A DNA stretch of 64,000 nucleotides from Halomonas sp. GD1P12 (GTDB lineage: Bacteria; Pseudomonadota; Gammaproteobacteria; Pseudomonadales; Halomonadaceae), in NCBI RefSeq assembly GCF_025725645.1, contig NZ_CP107007.1, positions 1,736,001-1,800,000 of the forward strand. Direction: 5' to 3'. Every line of letters begins with the position of its first letter. Positions within the stretch are counted from its first letter, which is position 1. Both the position numbers and the translations under genes were made by a program. Below the pieces are notes generated by a model. That model did not search any database. It was not told the origin of the DNA and was given only the letters and a program-made list of their open reading frames with translations. Below, in pieces: positions 17,790-26,168 of the stretch.

Positions 17790-18725
17790 ATGCAGGAACT
17801 CAACTTGCGGTACTTTCAAAGTGTGGCGAGAACCGGCTCGCTGTCGGCGGCGGCGGGGGAGCTTCACGTGGCGGTGTCGGCGGTCAGCCGTCAAATCACC
17901 AATCTGGAGCAGCGTCTGGAGCTCAAGCTGTTCAACCGTCAGCCGCGGGGTATGGTGCTGACCGAGGCGGGCAGACTGCTTCAGGCCTATGCGCTTCGCA
18001 ACCAGCTGGAGCTCGACAGCGTGGTCGAGCAGATGCGCGGGGCAACGGCCCGGCAGCGCCAGACCATCCGCGTGGCCTGCCCGGACGGCATGGCCTGGCA
18101 CTGTCTGCCCAGCGTCATTGCCCGCTTTGTTATCGATCATCCGGAAATCGGTTTCGATATCGAGGTCGTCGAGTCCGCTCGTGCCTCTGAGCTCGTCAAA
18201 CAGGGTAGCGTTGATATCGCGCTGACGTTCAGCCTGTCGGTGGATATCGGCGTGCAGGTGGTGTCGAGCTACAGCGCCGCGATCGGCGCACTGATGAGAA
18301 ACGATCACCCGCTGGCGGTTGTTGAGGCGCTGGAGATGAAGGATCTGGCCGACTACCCGCTGACCGTGTCGGACACCGGGTCGACGGTGCGTTATCTGTT
18401 CGACGTGGCGTGCAGCCTCTCCGGTGTAACGCTTCACCCGCGCATCACCTGTAACACGTTGGGCGTGACGTACACCGCGGTCAGCGAGCATTCGAACATG
18501 GTGGGTCTTTGCAGCGCGATGTCGGTCAGTGGGCGCGTGCAACAGGCAGGGCTTGTTCACATTCCGTTCAAGGAGCCTCAACTGGCCCAGCGCAGCCTGC
18601 AGGTGCAGGTGATGGCAGATCGCCTTTTGCCCGAGCACACCGAGCGGTTTTTGGACACGCTCAGCGCAGCGCTGAGCGAGGCAGAAAAAACCGCCTTCGC
18701 CGGAAAGGGCGAAGGCGGTAAGTGA
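17790..18725 (+). CDS. LysR-family transcriptional regulator
   Basis: A 311-residue LTTR. The N-terminal winged helix-turn-helix reads LNLRYFQSVARTGSLSAAAGELHVAVSAVSRQITNLEQRLELKLFNRQPRGMVLTEAG (residues 4-61). The effector-binding domain starts near residue 90 (TIRVACPDGMAWHCLPSVIARF). GAGGATC precedes the ATG. The gene is divergent from the M20 peptidase gene (168 bases between starts) and convergent with the YfcC-type carrier, so it most likely controls the peptidase and perhaps the carrier. The minus-strand terminator of the carrier gene lies within its last codons. Confidence 0.9.
   Translation: MQELNLRYFQSVARTGSLSAAAGELHVAVSAVSRQITNLEQRLELKLFNRQPRGMVLTEAGRLLQAYALRNQLELDSVVEQMRGATARQRQTIRVACPDGMAWHCLPSVIARFVIDHPEIGFDIEVVESARASELVKQGSVDIALTFSLSVDIGVQVVSSYSAAIGALMRNDHPLAVVEALEMKDLADYPLTVSDTGSTVRYLFDVACSLSGVTLHPRITCNTLGVTYTAVSEHSNMVGLCSAMSVSGRVQQAGLVHIPFKEPQLAQRSLQVQVMADRLLPEHTERFLDTLSAALSEAEKTAFAGKGEGGK
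18685..18719 (-). terminator. Rho-independent terminator of the carrier gene, embedded in the lysR 3' end
   Basis: A 12-bp stem (18690-18701 with 18708-18719) and six-base loop are followed, on the minus strand, by six T (18690-18685). It lies 34 bases beyond the carrier stop codon and wholly inside the coding end of the convergent LysR gene, where it encodes the AFAGKGEGG tail. Confidence 0.9.
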
Positions 18726-18752
18726 TCAATCAGGCGCTCAAGCCCTCAAGCC

Positions 18753-20183
18753 CTAGAAAGGACCGTAGTTGATCGCCACGGCCACGCCGACGAAGAGCGC
18801 ACCGGTGACGATCCAGAGCAGCACCAGCGGCAGCACGAACCTGAACCACTCCACGTACGAGACCCGGGCGATGGCCAGACACGCCATCAGCGTACCGGAA
18901 AGCGGGGTAACGATATTGGTCACCGCATCGCCGAGCTTGAAGGTGATGAAGGTGGCCTGGCGCGTCACTTCGAGCATGTCCCCGATCGGCACCATGATCG
19001 GCATGACGATGGCTGCCTGACCGGTACCCGAGGTAATCAGCCCGTTGAACAGCAGGTTGAAGCCGTACAGAAGTTCCATGGCCATTACCTTGCCGTGGCC
19101 ATCGAGCGAGGTGGCCACGCTGTGCACGATGGTATCGATCAGCTGTGCCTGGCGCAGCAGCACGATCACCGCAGCCGCCACGCCGACCACCAGCGCCCCG
19201 TAAAGCACGTCACCCGCGCCACTCATCAGCCGCTTGATGAAGTCGTTGGGCGAAATTCTCGCGATGCAGGCCGTCGCCACGCCCATCATCAAAAAGGTGG
19301 CGGAGAGCTGCGGGATGCTCCAACCGTAGTTGAACGCGCCAAAGATAAAGAGCCCGAAACCAAAGACGAACAGTCCAAGCACCAGCTTGTGGGTCAGGTT
19401 AAAGGCCGTGATCTCGTCCGGCTCTCGGCCAGCCTGAGCATCTGCGAAGGCCTCGGCTCCCATGACGCTGGCCGTCGGATCCTGCTTGATGCGTTTAGCG
19501 TAGCGGCAGATGTAAGCGGCTGTGATTCCCAAAAACACCACAAAGATGGCGCCGCGGTAGACAAAGCCGGAAAACAGCGGAAGCTCGGCGATGGTTTGCC
19601 CGGTCACCGTCACGGTGGGGTCGAACACGCCTGCGCCAAAGCCCGCGTAGGAGCCCAAAAAGATGATGGCGACGCCCACCACCGGGTCGAGCTTCATCGA
19701 ACGCGCCAAAAAGAGCCCGATGGGAATGAACGCGATCGCCAGGTTCGCGCCCACGCCCACCGAGGCGAGCGTGGCGAACGTGCCACAAAAGATCCAGATC
19801 AGCACGTTCTGGCGGCCTTTGGCCATCGCGATCAAACGGTGAATACCGGCGCTGATCGCCCCGGTGGTTTCGATGACCTTGAGCACGCCGCCCACGATCA
19901 AAATCAGAAATACCAGCGTCGAAGCCGCCACCAGCCCGTTGTGCATGGCGGTAAAAAGGTCCATTACGCTGAGCGAATCCCCGGTGATATAGCGAAAGCT
20001 CTCGGTATCGACCTGGGTCAGCCCGTTTTCGACCGTTCGTTCGTAGGTGCCGGCGGGCACGATGTAGGACGCGATCAGTACCAGCACCATGAAACCGAAC
20101 AGGATAATGAATACATCCGGCATGGCGCGCTTTTTCTTCACCGGCTGCGCGTCCGCCTCGATAGAATTCGGCGTCTCTTTCAT
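18753..20183 (-). CDS. YfcC-family (DcuC/ArsB-superfamily) inner-membrane carrier
   Basis: This 476-residue polytopic protein has about 12 hydrophobic segments after a polar start (MKETPNSIEADAQPVKKKRAM). Characteristic stretches are FIILFGFMVLVLIASYIVPAGTYER near the N-terminus, GVGANLAIAFIPIG, GFNLLFNGLITSGTGQAAIVMPIMVP, and LGDAVTNIVTPLSGTLMA. These match the YfcC family, whose members are annotated as basic amino-acid or C4-dicarboxylate carriers, with few tested. With the nearby M20 peptidase and LysR regulator it may import a peptide, acyl-amino acid or its product. The substrate is not known. Confidence 0.85.
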   Translation of the reverse strand: MKETPNSIEADAQPVKKKRAMPDVFIILFGFMVLVLIASYIVPAGTYERTVENGLTQVDTESFRYITGDSLSVMDLFTAMHNGLVAASTLVFLILIVGGVLKVIETTGAISAGIHRLIAMAKGRQNVLIWIFCGTFATLASVGVGANLAIAFIPIGLFLARSMKLDPVVGVAIIFLGSYAGFGAGVFDPTVTVTGQTIAELPLFSGFVYRGAIFVVFLGITAAYICRYAKRIKQDPTASVMGAEAFADAQAGREPDEITAFNLTHKLVLGLFVFGFGLFIFGAFNYGWSIPQLSATFLMMGVATACIARISPNDFIKRLMSGAGDVLYGALVVGVAAAVIVLLRQAQLIDTIVHSVATSLDGHGKVMAMELLYGFNLLFNGLITSGTGQAAIVMPIMVPIGDMLEVTRQATFITFKLGDAVTNIVTPLSGTLMACLAIARVSYVEWFRFVLPLVLLWIVTGALFVGVAVAINYGPF

Positions 20184-20586
20184 CGTTCTCTCCGCTTTGA
20201 GCGTTATGGTTTTAGTGAGAAAGCGTGCGGGTGGGGTTTGTCATCACTAGCGGCAGGCGGGCGCGGCAACGTTTAAAACGAGCTCGCGATCAACAAGAGG
20301 CGGCGGCCGCTTTTAGTGACGTTACCCGGCGGTCCGTGCAAACAGCGGAAAACCCTTCAGGTCGTTATCGAAATCAAACTACCAGGGAAGCCAAACGGCG
20401 GCAATTGTGTATTTATCAAAGCGCCTTTCTGTTTTGAGCAAGCTAATGGCGCCCGTCGGATGAGCGCCGCTGATTTTTTATTGAAACAATAATCATTATT
20501 AAATTAAGCTCGACGGCTTTTTAAATTATTTTTTAAACCCTAATTTTTTAAACCTGTTCTTTTAAACCCTATAGAAGGAGCGCGGC
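20184..20586. other. Intergenic region between divergent carrier and DUF945 genes
   Basis: 403 bases holding both divergent promoters. The half nearest the DUF945 gene is strikingly AT-rich, with repeated T-runs and three TTTAAACC-like words (about 20520-20570), and includes a Fur-box-like palindrome listed separately. No gene or RNA was recognised. Confidence 0.5.
20487..20501. promoter_or_regulatory. Fur-box-like inverted repeat
   Basis: CAATAATCATTATTA contains a perfect 6-1-6 inverted repeat (AATAAT-C-ATTATT) and agrees with the 7-1-7 Fur consensus TGATAATNATTATCA at all but three defined positions. It lies 86 bases before the DUF945 gene. The region is AT-rich, so chance similarity is possible. 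Confidence 0.4.
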
Positions 20587-21912
20587 ATGGCCGTTAGTTC
20601 GAAAGCGCTGGTGATCGTGGGCGCCGTGGTCGTGGTGGGCGCGGGGGGCTATCTCGGCGCTCAGGCGATCGTGGGCAATGAAGTGGAAAAATCGCTGAAC
20701 CAGGCGTTCGAGCGCATCGACGCCTCGCCTGGCTGGCGCGTCACGGACATCGAGATCGACCGCTCGCTTTTCGAAACCAACGCGCGTGCCACGCTCGGCG
20801 CCGTCGGTTTCGAAGACGCCACCGCCGCGCTCGATCTGCACGTGGATCACGGTGTGCTCAAAAGCCCGGTGACCGGCACTCTGCACCCGAATGAGACACT
20901 TTTCGAAGGCGATATCGATATCGACATGGTCGCCTCCTGGAGCGGGGTCGAGGGACAGCTCACCGCCGATACGCTGGGCTTTAAGGAGTTCGACGGCGAG
21001 GCCACCGGCGTGGTGATGGCGCTCGATATCGAGGACGACACACGCTGGCACGTCGATACGCGCATCGAGGCACTCGGGTTTACCTACGTCGATGGCTCGG
21101 TCGTGCGCCTCACCACGCCGCGTTTCGAAATGGATACCCGCGGCGATGAAGGCAGCGAGGTGGTGCAGCGACTCGAGCTTCCCCGCGCAGAAATTGCGAC
21201 CCAAGGGCTCAACATCTATTTGGACGACGTCGTGTTTGATGCCCTGACGCAGCCCTCCGCCGAACTCGACGACAACCCCCGGCGGGTCGATCAAGCCGGC
21301 ACCTTCAAAGTGGCAGATGTCGGCGTTGACGGGACATCGATGGGCAGCCTATCGATGGAGATCGCCGCCGAGCGCTGGGACATGCAAGCGTTTCAGGACT
21401 ATAACGAAGCTTTTGCCATGCTGAGTGCCCAGAACTATCGTCGCGAGCGAGACCCGGCAAGCTTCGACGAGGCGCGCTACCGCGAGTCGCTGACTCAAGC
21501 AATCGACAACGGCTACACGGTGTTGGCCAGCAGCCCCGCAGTCAGTATCGACCCGCTGAACGCCCATATCGTCGTGCCGGCGCTGAATCTCGATTTTAAA
21601 CCGCAGTTGAAGATCGACATGGGCTTCGACGGTGAGAATCTCTCGAAAGAGGCGCTTTTTAGTCTCGCCCGCCATACCGATACGCCGGCACGCGAGCTCA
21701 TCACACCTCAAAATGCCCCCATGAGCGAAGCGCAAGCCAACGCCTACTTCAGTGAGCGCGTCCATTTCGAGGCCAGCATGGTCACCCCGCCGGAAGCGGT
21801 GATGGATGAGCTTCCGCTGATGGCACGCTTTTTGATCGACGCCGAGCGTGAGCAACAAACGCTCAAGTGGGAGCAGGGCCAACTGACCCTCAACGGGGAG
21901 ACGCTGTTTTAG
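20587..21912 (+). CDS. DUF945 family protein (YdgA-like), membrane-anchored periplasmic
   Basis: A 441-residue protein. One N-terminal hydrophobic helix (LVIVGAVVVVGAGGYLGAQAIVG, residues 8-30) is an uncleaved anchor, followed by a long periplasmic region. The layout, including EKSLNQAFERIDASPGWRVTDIEIDRSLFETNA and the C-terminal EREQQTLKWEQGQLTLNGETLF, matches DUF945/YdgA. These proteins have unknown function. AAGGAG precedes ATG by seven bases. It is a single gene on this strand with an AT-rich promoter region. No enzyme motif is visible. Confidence 0.85.
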   Translation: MAVSSKALVIVGAVVVVGAGGYLGAQAIVGNEVEKSLNQAFERIDASPGWRVTDIEIDRSLFETNARATLGAVGFEDATAALDLHVDHGVLKSPVTGTLHPNETLFEGDIDIDMVASWSGVEGQLTADTLGFKEFDGEATGVVMALDIEDDTRWHVDTRIEALGFTYVDGSVVRLTTPRFEMDTRGDEGSEVVQRLELPRAEIATQGLNIYLDDVVFDALTQPSAELDDNPRRVDQAGTFKVADVGVDGTSMGSLSMEIAAERWDMQAFQDYNEAFAMLSAQNYRRERDPASFDEARYRESLTQAIDNGYTVLASSPAVSIDPLNAHIVVPALNLDFKPQLKIDMGFDGENLSKEALFSLARHTDTPARELITPQNAPMSEAQANAYFSERVHFEASMVTPPEAVMDELPLMARFLIDAEREQQTLKWEQGQLTLNGETLF

Positions 21913-22113
21913 GGGGGCATTCCCGCCGCTGTTTACCCCGTTGGCCCCCGCTGCGGTGAGACCTGTATCGCCGGTGGGGGGCATCGTGCCCAAGTCCTTT
22001 GGCGTTGAGCTCGGCGACCTTTTTATACCGTTATCTTAGGCTGGCTAAAAAGCACTAGCCAACCTGATGGAATATTCAAAAAATCGAGTTTTATTTAGCG
22101 TCAGAAATCGGTA

Positions 22114-24054
22114 TCAGGATTTACGGGTCGTCTTTCTGGCGGTGGTGCTTTTACGCCGAGGCGTACTTTTCGATCCCGTGCCGCTCTTTCGCGTTCTTGT
22201 CGTGCGTTTTACCGGGGCGGCGGTTTCGCCCTGGGCCGTTTGCAGGCTCGAACGCAGCCGGCCAGCATCGCTTTGCTTCAAGAGCCCGTGCAGGTCTTCG
22301 ATCAGCGCCTGTTGAAAGGCGGGGGCGCTGTCGCTTTGCTCGGCGATGGCGCTTAGCCGCTGCTCCCAAAGCGCGGTGCGCTCCGGTGTGCTCACCGCGT
22401 TGGGTAGGGCGCTGATCAGCGCGGTGCCCAAGCGGGTTGCGCGCAGTGCCTTTTGCTTGCGCACGAGATAGCCGCGCTGCACCAGCGTTTCGATGATGCC
22501 GGCGCGGGTCGCCTCGGTGCCCAGGCCATCGGTGTCGCGAAGCGTGCGGCGCACCTCAGGATCCTCCACGTAGCGCCCGATATTCATCATTGCCTTGATC
22601 AGGCTGGCGTCCGTAAAAGGCTCCGGCGGGCGAGTCTCTTTCTCCTCCACGCCGGCATTCAGCGCCCGGCAGGGCTCGTTTTGCGTCAGCGGTGGCAGCG
22701 GCGGCGCGTCCTCTTTGGTGGTGAACAGCGGCTTCCAGCCGGGGGCGAGCACGCTCTGACCCCGGGCGCGAAAGGCCTCGTTCAAGAGGTGAAACTCCGC
22801 CTTGACCTCGAAGGTTCTCAGCACCGGATAAAATTGCGCCATCACGTTGCGCACGATCAGGCGAAATACCTGGCCGTCGATGTTGGAAAGCGCCGAGAAG
22901 TCGGCGGGCTTGCCCGTTGGGGCCAGGGCGTGGTGAGCGCCGACCTGCTTGTCGTTCCAGGCTTTCGAGCGCAGCGAAAAATCCGCGCCGGCAAGCCACC
23001 CGGCGAGCGTTTCATCGTTTCGACAGGCACCCGCCAAACTCTTTTGAGCGAGCGGCAGATGCTCTTCGGGCAGGTAGCGACAGTCCGAGCGCGGGTAGGT
23101 GATCAGTTTGTGCTGCTCGTAAAGGCGCTGGCACACGTCGAGCACCGTCTGCGCGGAGAGCCCGAAGCGGCGCGCGGCGTCAACCTGAAGGGCCGAGAGC
23201 GAGTAGGGCAGCGGCGCGTTCTGGCGCTTCTCGCTTTGTTCGAGTTTGGCAAGCCGGCCCTCGGCGCCGGGGAGTTTTGCTGCCAGCGTATCCGCCGGGG
23301 CGCGCTCGAGTAGCCGGCCCTGGTCGTCCAGCGGTTGGCGCTCGCCGGGTACCCACCAGGCACGAAGCTGGCCTTGTGCCACCTGGAGATCCACCCAAAG
23401 TGGGTAGAACGGGTAGGGCGCAAAGTCGCGAATGGCGTTGTCGCGGCGCACGATCAGCCCGAGCACCGGCGTCTGTACCCGGCCCACGGAAAGCACGCCG
23501 TTGTGACCAGCCTGGCGGCCGGTAAGCGTCCAGGCGCGGGTCAGGTTGATCCCGTAAAGCCAGTCCGCCCGGGAGCGTGCCTGGGCAGCCTGAAAGAGCG
23601 GCTGGAACTCGGCGTTGCTCTTGAGTCTCGAGAGCGCGCGAGCCACCGCCGGGCGGTTCAGGTCGCTGATTAAAAGGCGCGATACCGGCCCGCGGTAGTT
23701 CAGGTACTCGATCACCTCCTGCACCAGAAGCTGGCCTTCGCGGTCCGGATCGCCGGCGTGCACGACTTCGCTTGCCTGCTTGATCAGCTTGCGGATCACG
23801 GCGAGCTGGCCGCGGGCCTTGGCGCGCGGCGCCAGTTTCCAGGTGCCAGGGACGATCGGCAGCCGGTCCAGGCGCCACTGTTTGTCGGCGGGGTCGTAAA
23901 CCTCCGGGGCGGCCTGTTCAAGAAGATGGCCCAGACACCAGGTCACGGTGGTGTCGCCGCAGGCGATGGCGCCGTCCAGGCGCTGGCCACTGCCCGGCAG
24001 CGCATCGGCGATGGCCCGGGCGAGGCTGGGTTTTTCGGCGATAATCAAGCGCAT
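22114..24054 (-). CDS. topB: DNA topoisomerase III
   Basis: This 646-residue type IA topoisomerase begins with the Toprim domain (IIAEKPSLARAIADAL at 4-19), and the acidic metal triad is in DPDREGQ (102-108). The catalytic tyrosine is Y320 in LITYPRSDCRYLPEE, the exact TopB form. The body ends near residue 610. A basic Lys/Arg/Thr tail (KRTTRTRKSGTGSKSTPRRK onward) replaces zinc fingers, as in TopB proteins. It relaxes negative supercoils and decatenates replication and recombination intermediates. ATG is the natural start (MRLIIAEKPSLA). It is a single gene, divergent from the ABC1 kinase gene with a 111-base gap. Confidence 0.95.
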   Translation of the reverse strand: MRLIIAEKPSLARAIADALPGSGQRLDGAIACGDTTVTWCLGHLLEQAAPEVYDPADKQWRLDRLPIVPGTWKLAPRAKARGQLAVIRKLIKQASEVVHAGDPDREGQLLVQEVIEYLNYRGPVSRLLISDLNRPAVARALSRLKSNAEFQPLFQAAQARSRADWLYGINLTRAWTLTGRQAGHNGVLSVGRVQTPVLGLIVRRDNAIRDFAPYPFYPLWVDLQVAQGQLRAWWVPGERQPLDDQGRLLERAPADTLAAKLPGAEGRLAKLEQSEKRQNAPLPYSLSALQVDAARRFGLSAQTVLDVCQRLYEQHKLITYPRSDCRYLPEEHLPLAQKSLAGACRNDETLAGWLAGADFSLRSKAWNDKQVGAHHALAPTGKPADFSALSNIDGQVFRLIVRNVMAQFYPVLRTFEVKAEFHLLNEAFRARGQSVLAPGWKPLFTTKEDAPPLPPLTQNEPCRALNAGVEEKETRPPEPFTDASLIKAMMNIGRYVEDPEVRRTLRDTDGLGTEATRAGIIETLVQRGYLVRKQKALRATRLGTALISALPNAVSTPERTALWEQRLSAIAEQSDSAPAFQQALIEDLHGLLKQSDAGRLRSSLQTAQGETAAPVKRTTRTRKSGTGSKSTPRRKSTTARKTTRKS

Positions 24055-24165
24055 ACCGGCGTTACCTTAACGAGTCGTGAAATTGCGCCTATGGTAACAG
24101 AGGGGATGAATAAGGCGCAGCGCGCGGAAAGCACGCTTGGACACATTGACCAATGAGGAAAACCG

Positions 24166-25425
24166 ATGCGCGATCGCGGACGAACACGGCGTTTGATGGG
24201 CCTTGGCGCCCGCACCGGCGGGGCGATGCTGAAGACCCGGCTGGGCGGTCAGGCGGATTGGCGCGCGCTGGGCGAGGCACTGTTCGAGGGGCTCTCGGAA
24301 CTCAAGGGCCCGGCCATGAAGATGGCGCAGATGATGTCACAGTGGGACGATCTGTTGCCGCCGGACCTTGCCGAAGAACTTGCCCGCCTGCAGCGTCAGG
24401 CCGAGCCGATGCCTTGGCCGCGCATTCGTGAAGCGCTGGTGCTGCAGTACGGCGACCTGGACACCCATTTTCGCGAGATCGAAGAGCGCCCCTTCGCCAG
24501 CGCATCCATGGGGCAGGTGCACAAGGCCATCACTCGTGATGGCGAAACCGTCGTGCTCAAGGTTCAGTACCCGGGCCTTTCAGCGGTGCTCGAAAGCGAC
24601 CTGGCGCAGCTTAGGCGCATCATGCGCCTGGGGCGCTGGTTCAAGGTGCCCCAGGCGCGGCTGGATGCGATGTTCGAGGAGCTCGCCGCCGGGCTTCGCG
24701 ACGAGCTCGACTATCAGGCCGAGGCCCGAGCGCTCGCGCGCTACCGGGCGCGCTATGCCCATGATCTGCGGCTGGTCATACCCGAGCCGCTGATGGCGCT
24801 TTCCGGTACCCACGTGCTCGCCATGCGCTTCGTTGGCGGCACGCCGCTGCGTGAACTCGAAAGCATGGAGGATGCCACGCGCCAAAAGGTAGCGCAGACG
24901 CTGGCGGACTGGATCACCGAGGAGCTTTTCACCTTTGGCGAGCTGCACGCCGACCCCCATGCCGGTAATTTCGCCGCCGACGCCCAGGGACGGCTAATCA
25001 TTTACGATTTCGGCGCGGTGATTCCGGTACCTGAAGATCGGCTCATGGCGATGATGGCGCTGTTGAAGGCAACGCTTGAGAAGGATGCGATGGCCATGGA
25101 CGAGGCGATGCGCGAGATGGGCGGCCGCCAGGGCCAGGGCGCGCCGCTGACGCTTTACCGCGAAGCCGCCGAGTGCGTGGCTCCGCTGTTCGCGCCTGGC
25201 GAGCAGGACTTCGGCGATGTGCGCGTGCATCGGCGCCTGCGCGAGCTTTCGCCCAAGGTATGGGGCGCGATGGATCGGCTGCAGCCGCCGGCGGATACGC
25301 TGCTGCTGTCGCGGGCGCTCAACGGCCACTATTGGAATTTGGTACGCCTGAAGGCGCGCCTTGATATGCACGCGCGCGTCACGCCGCTTCTGGACTGGGC
25401 CGGCTTCGCGCCGCCCGAGCGGTAA
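24166..25425 (+). CDS. ABC1/AarF/UbiB-type atypical kinase family protein
   Basis: A 419-residue protein. It carries the ABC1 KxGQ-type motif as KMAQ (52-55, with Ala for Gly), the Ala-rich loop ASASMGQVHKA (111-121), the ATP-binding Lys K132 in VVLKVQYPG, the catalytic loop HADPHAGNF (261-269) and the metal-binding DFG (281-283). There are no C-terminal membrane helices, so this is not a typical UbiB of the ubiquinone operon; it belongs to the shorter soluble AarF/ABC1 group. Members support quinone or lipid metabolism by an unclear ATPase or kinase activity. It stands alone between topB and a GNAT gene. Its target is unknown. Confidence 0.85.
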   Translation: MRDRGRTRRLMGLGARTGGAMLKTRLGGQADWRALGEALFEGLSELKGPAMKMAQMMSQWDDLLPPDLAEELARLQRQAEPMPWPRIREALVLQYGDLDTHFREIEERPFASASMGQVHKAITRDGETVVLKVQYPGLSAVLESDLAQLRRIMRLGRWFKVPQARLDAMFEELAAGLRDELDYQAEARALARYRARYAHDLRLVIPEPLMALSGTHVLAMRFVGGTPLRELESMEDATRQKVAQTLADWITEELFTFGELHADPHAGNFAADAQGRLIIYDFGAVIPVPEDRLMAMMALLKATLEKDAMAMDEAMREMGGRQGQGAPLTLYREAAECVAPLFAPGEQDFGDVRVHRRLRELSPKVWGAMDRLQPPADTLLLSRALNGHYWNLVRLKARLDMHARVTPLLDWAGFAPPER

Positions 25426-25429
25426 GCCG

Positions 25430-26023
25430 TTAGTCCAGCGCCTTGAGCCAGAACACCAGCGGCTTCCCGGTCTCTTCACGCTCGCCGATATCCTTCCAGG
25501 CAAAGCGCGCGGCAAGCGAGGCCTGGCGGCGATAGCCAAGGCGCTCCCAAAAGCCGTGCAGCGGTTGGTAGCCCTCGGGTTTGGCCGGGTGGTGGGGGGA
25601 GCGCTCCACGGCACAAAAGGCAGCGGTATCGAACCCCTGAGCCCTGGCGTGCTTTTCGCGTTCGGCCATGAACGCCTTGCCAAGCCCCTGACCGCGGTAT
25701 TCGTGCAGCAGCACCGACTCGCCGTAGTAGAACACCCCGGCCGGGTCGATCCCTGCGGCTTCGAAAGGGGCGCGGAATTCGGCGACTTCATTGGCCAGCG
25801 GCTGGCCCGTGGAGGCGCCGACCAGCGTATCGCCATCGAAAGCAAGCACGAACAGGCTCGTTGGGTTCTGCGCGTAGCGGTCCAGATACTCGGCCTCATA
25901 GGCCAGGTCGCCGTCGTACAGGTAGGGGTAATCGGCAAAAACGCGAATGCGCAGGCGGGCGAGCGCTTCGAGGTGCGGCGTGATCGCCAGCCCCTGGCAG
26001 ATGGCGAGAGAAACGGTGGTCAT
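25430..26023 (-). CDS. GNAT family N-acetyltransferase
   Basis: This 197-residue protein has the GNAT core: LFVLAFDGDTLVGASTGQPL (strands beta2-beta4), then the acetyl-CoA pyrophosphate motif in VLLHEYRGQGLGKAFMAEREKHAR (Q/RxxGxG/A form), then FWERLGYRRQ near the end. ATG at 26023 has CGGAG seven bases before it and gives the compact start MTTVSLAICQGLAI; the open frame extends 27 codons upstream with no ribosome site. It converges with the ABC1 gene, with only four bases between stop codons. The acceptor substrate is unknown. Confidence 0.85.
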   Translation of the reverse strand: MTTVSLAICQGLAITPHLEALARLRIRVFADYPYLYDGDLAYEAEYLDRYAQNPTSLFVLAFDGDTLVGASTGQPLANEVAEFRAPFEAAGIDPAGVFYYGESVLLHEYRGQGLGKAFMAEREKHARAQGFDTAAFCAVERSPHHPAKPEGYQPLHGFWERLGYRRQASLAARFAWKDIGEREETGKPLVFWLKALD

Positions 26024-26168
26024 CGCGGCTCCGAAAATGGTCAACGTCAAGCGTGCGTGGCGGTAAGCTCGTCGAACAGTAACAGCCACTTCTCGCCGCG
26101 CCAATCCTTCTGCGAGAAGCCCTTGGGGCGTGCTAGACTATGGCGCTTTCAAAACAGTGGAGATGGCA

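Noticed and set aside
19095..20276. A 393-codon open frame on the plus strand
   Set aside because: It is antisense to the YfcC-type carrier, rich in His, Asp and Arg, with no fold signal. The carrier on the other strand has clear helices and motifs.
23103..23878. Overlapping minus-strand frames within the topB region
   Set aside because: They are in other phases of a gene with intact topoisomerase motifs; no frameshift is needed to read topB fully.
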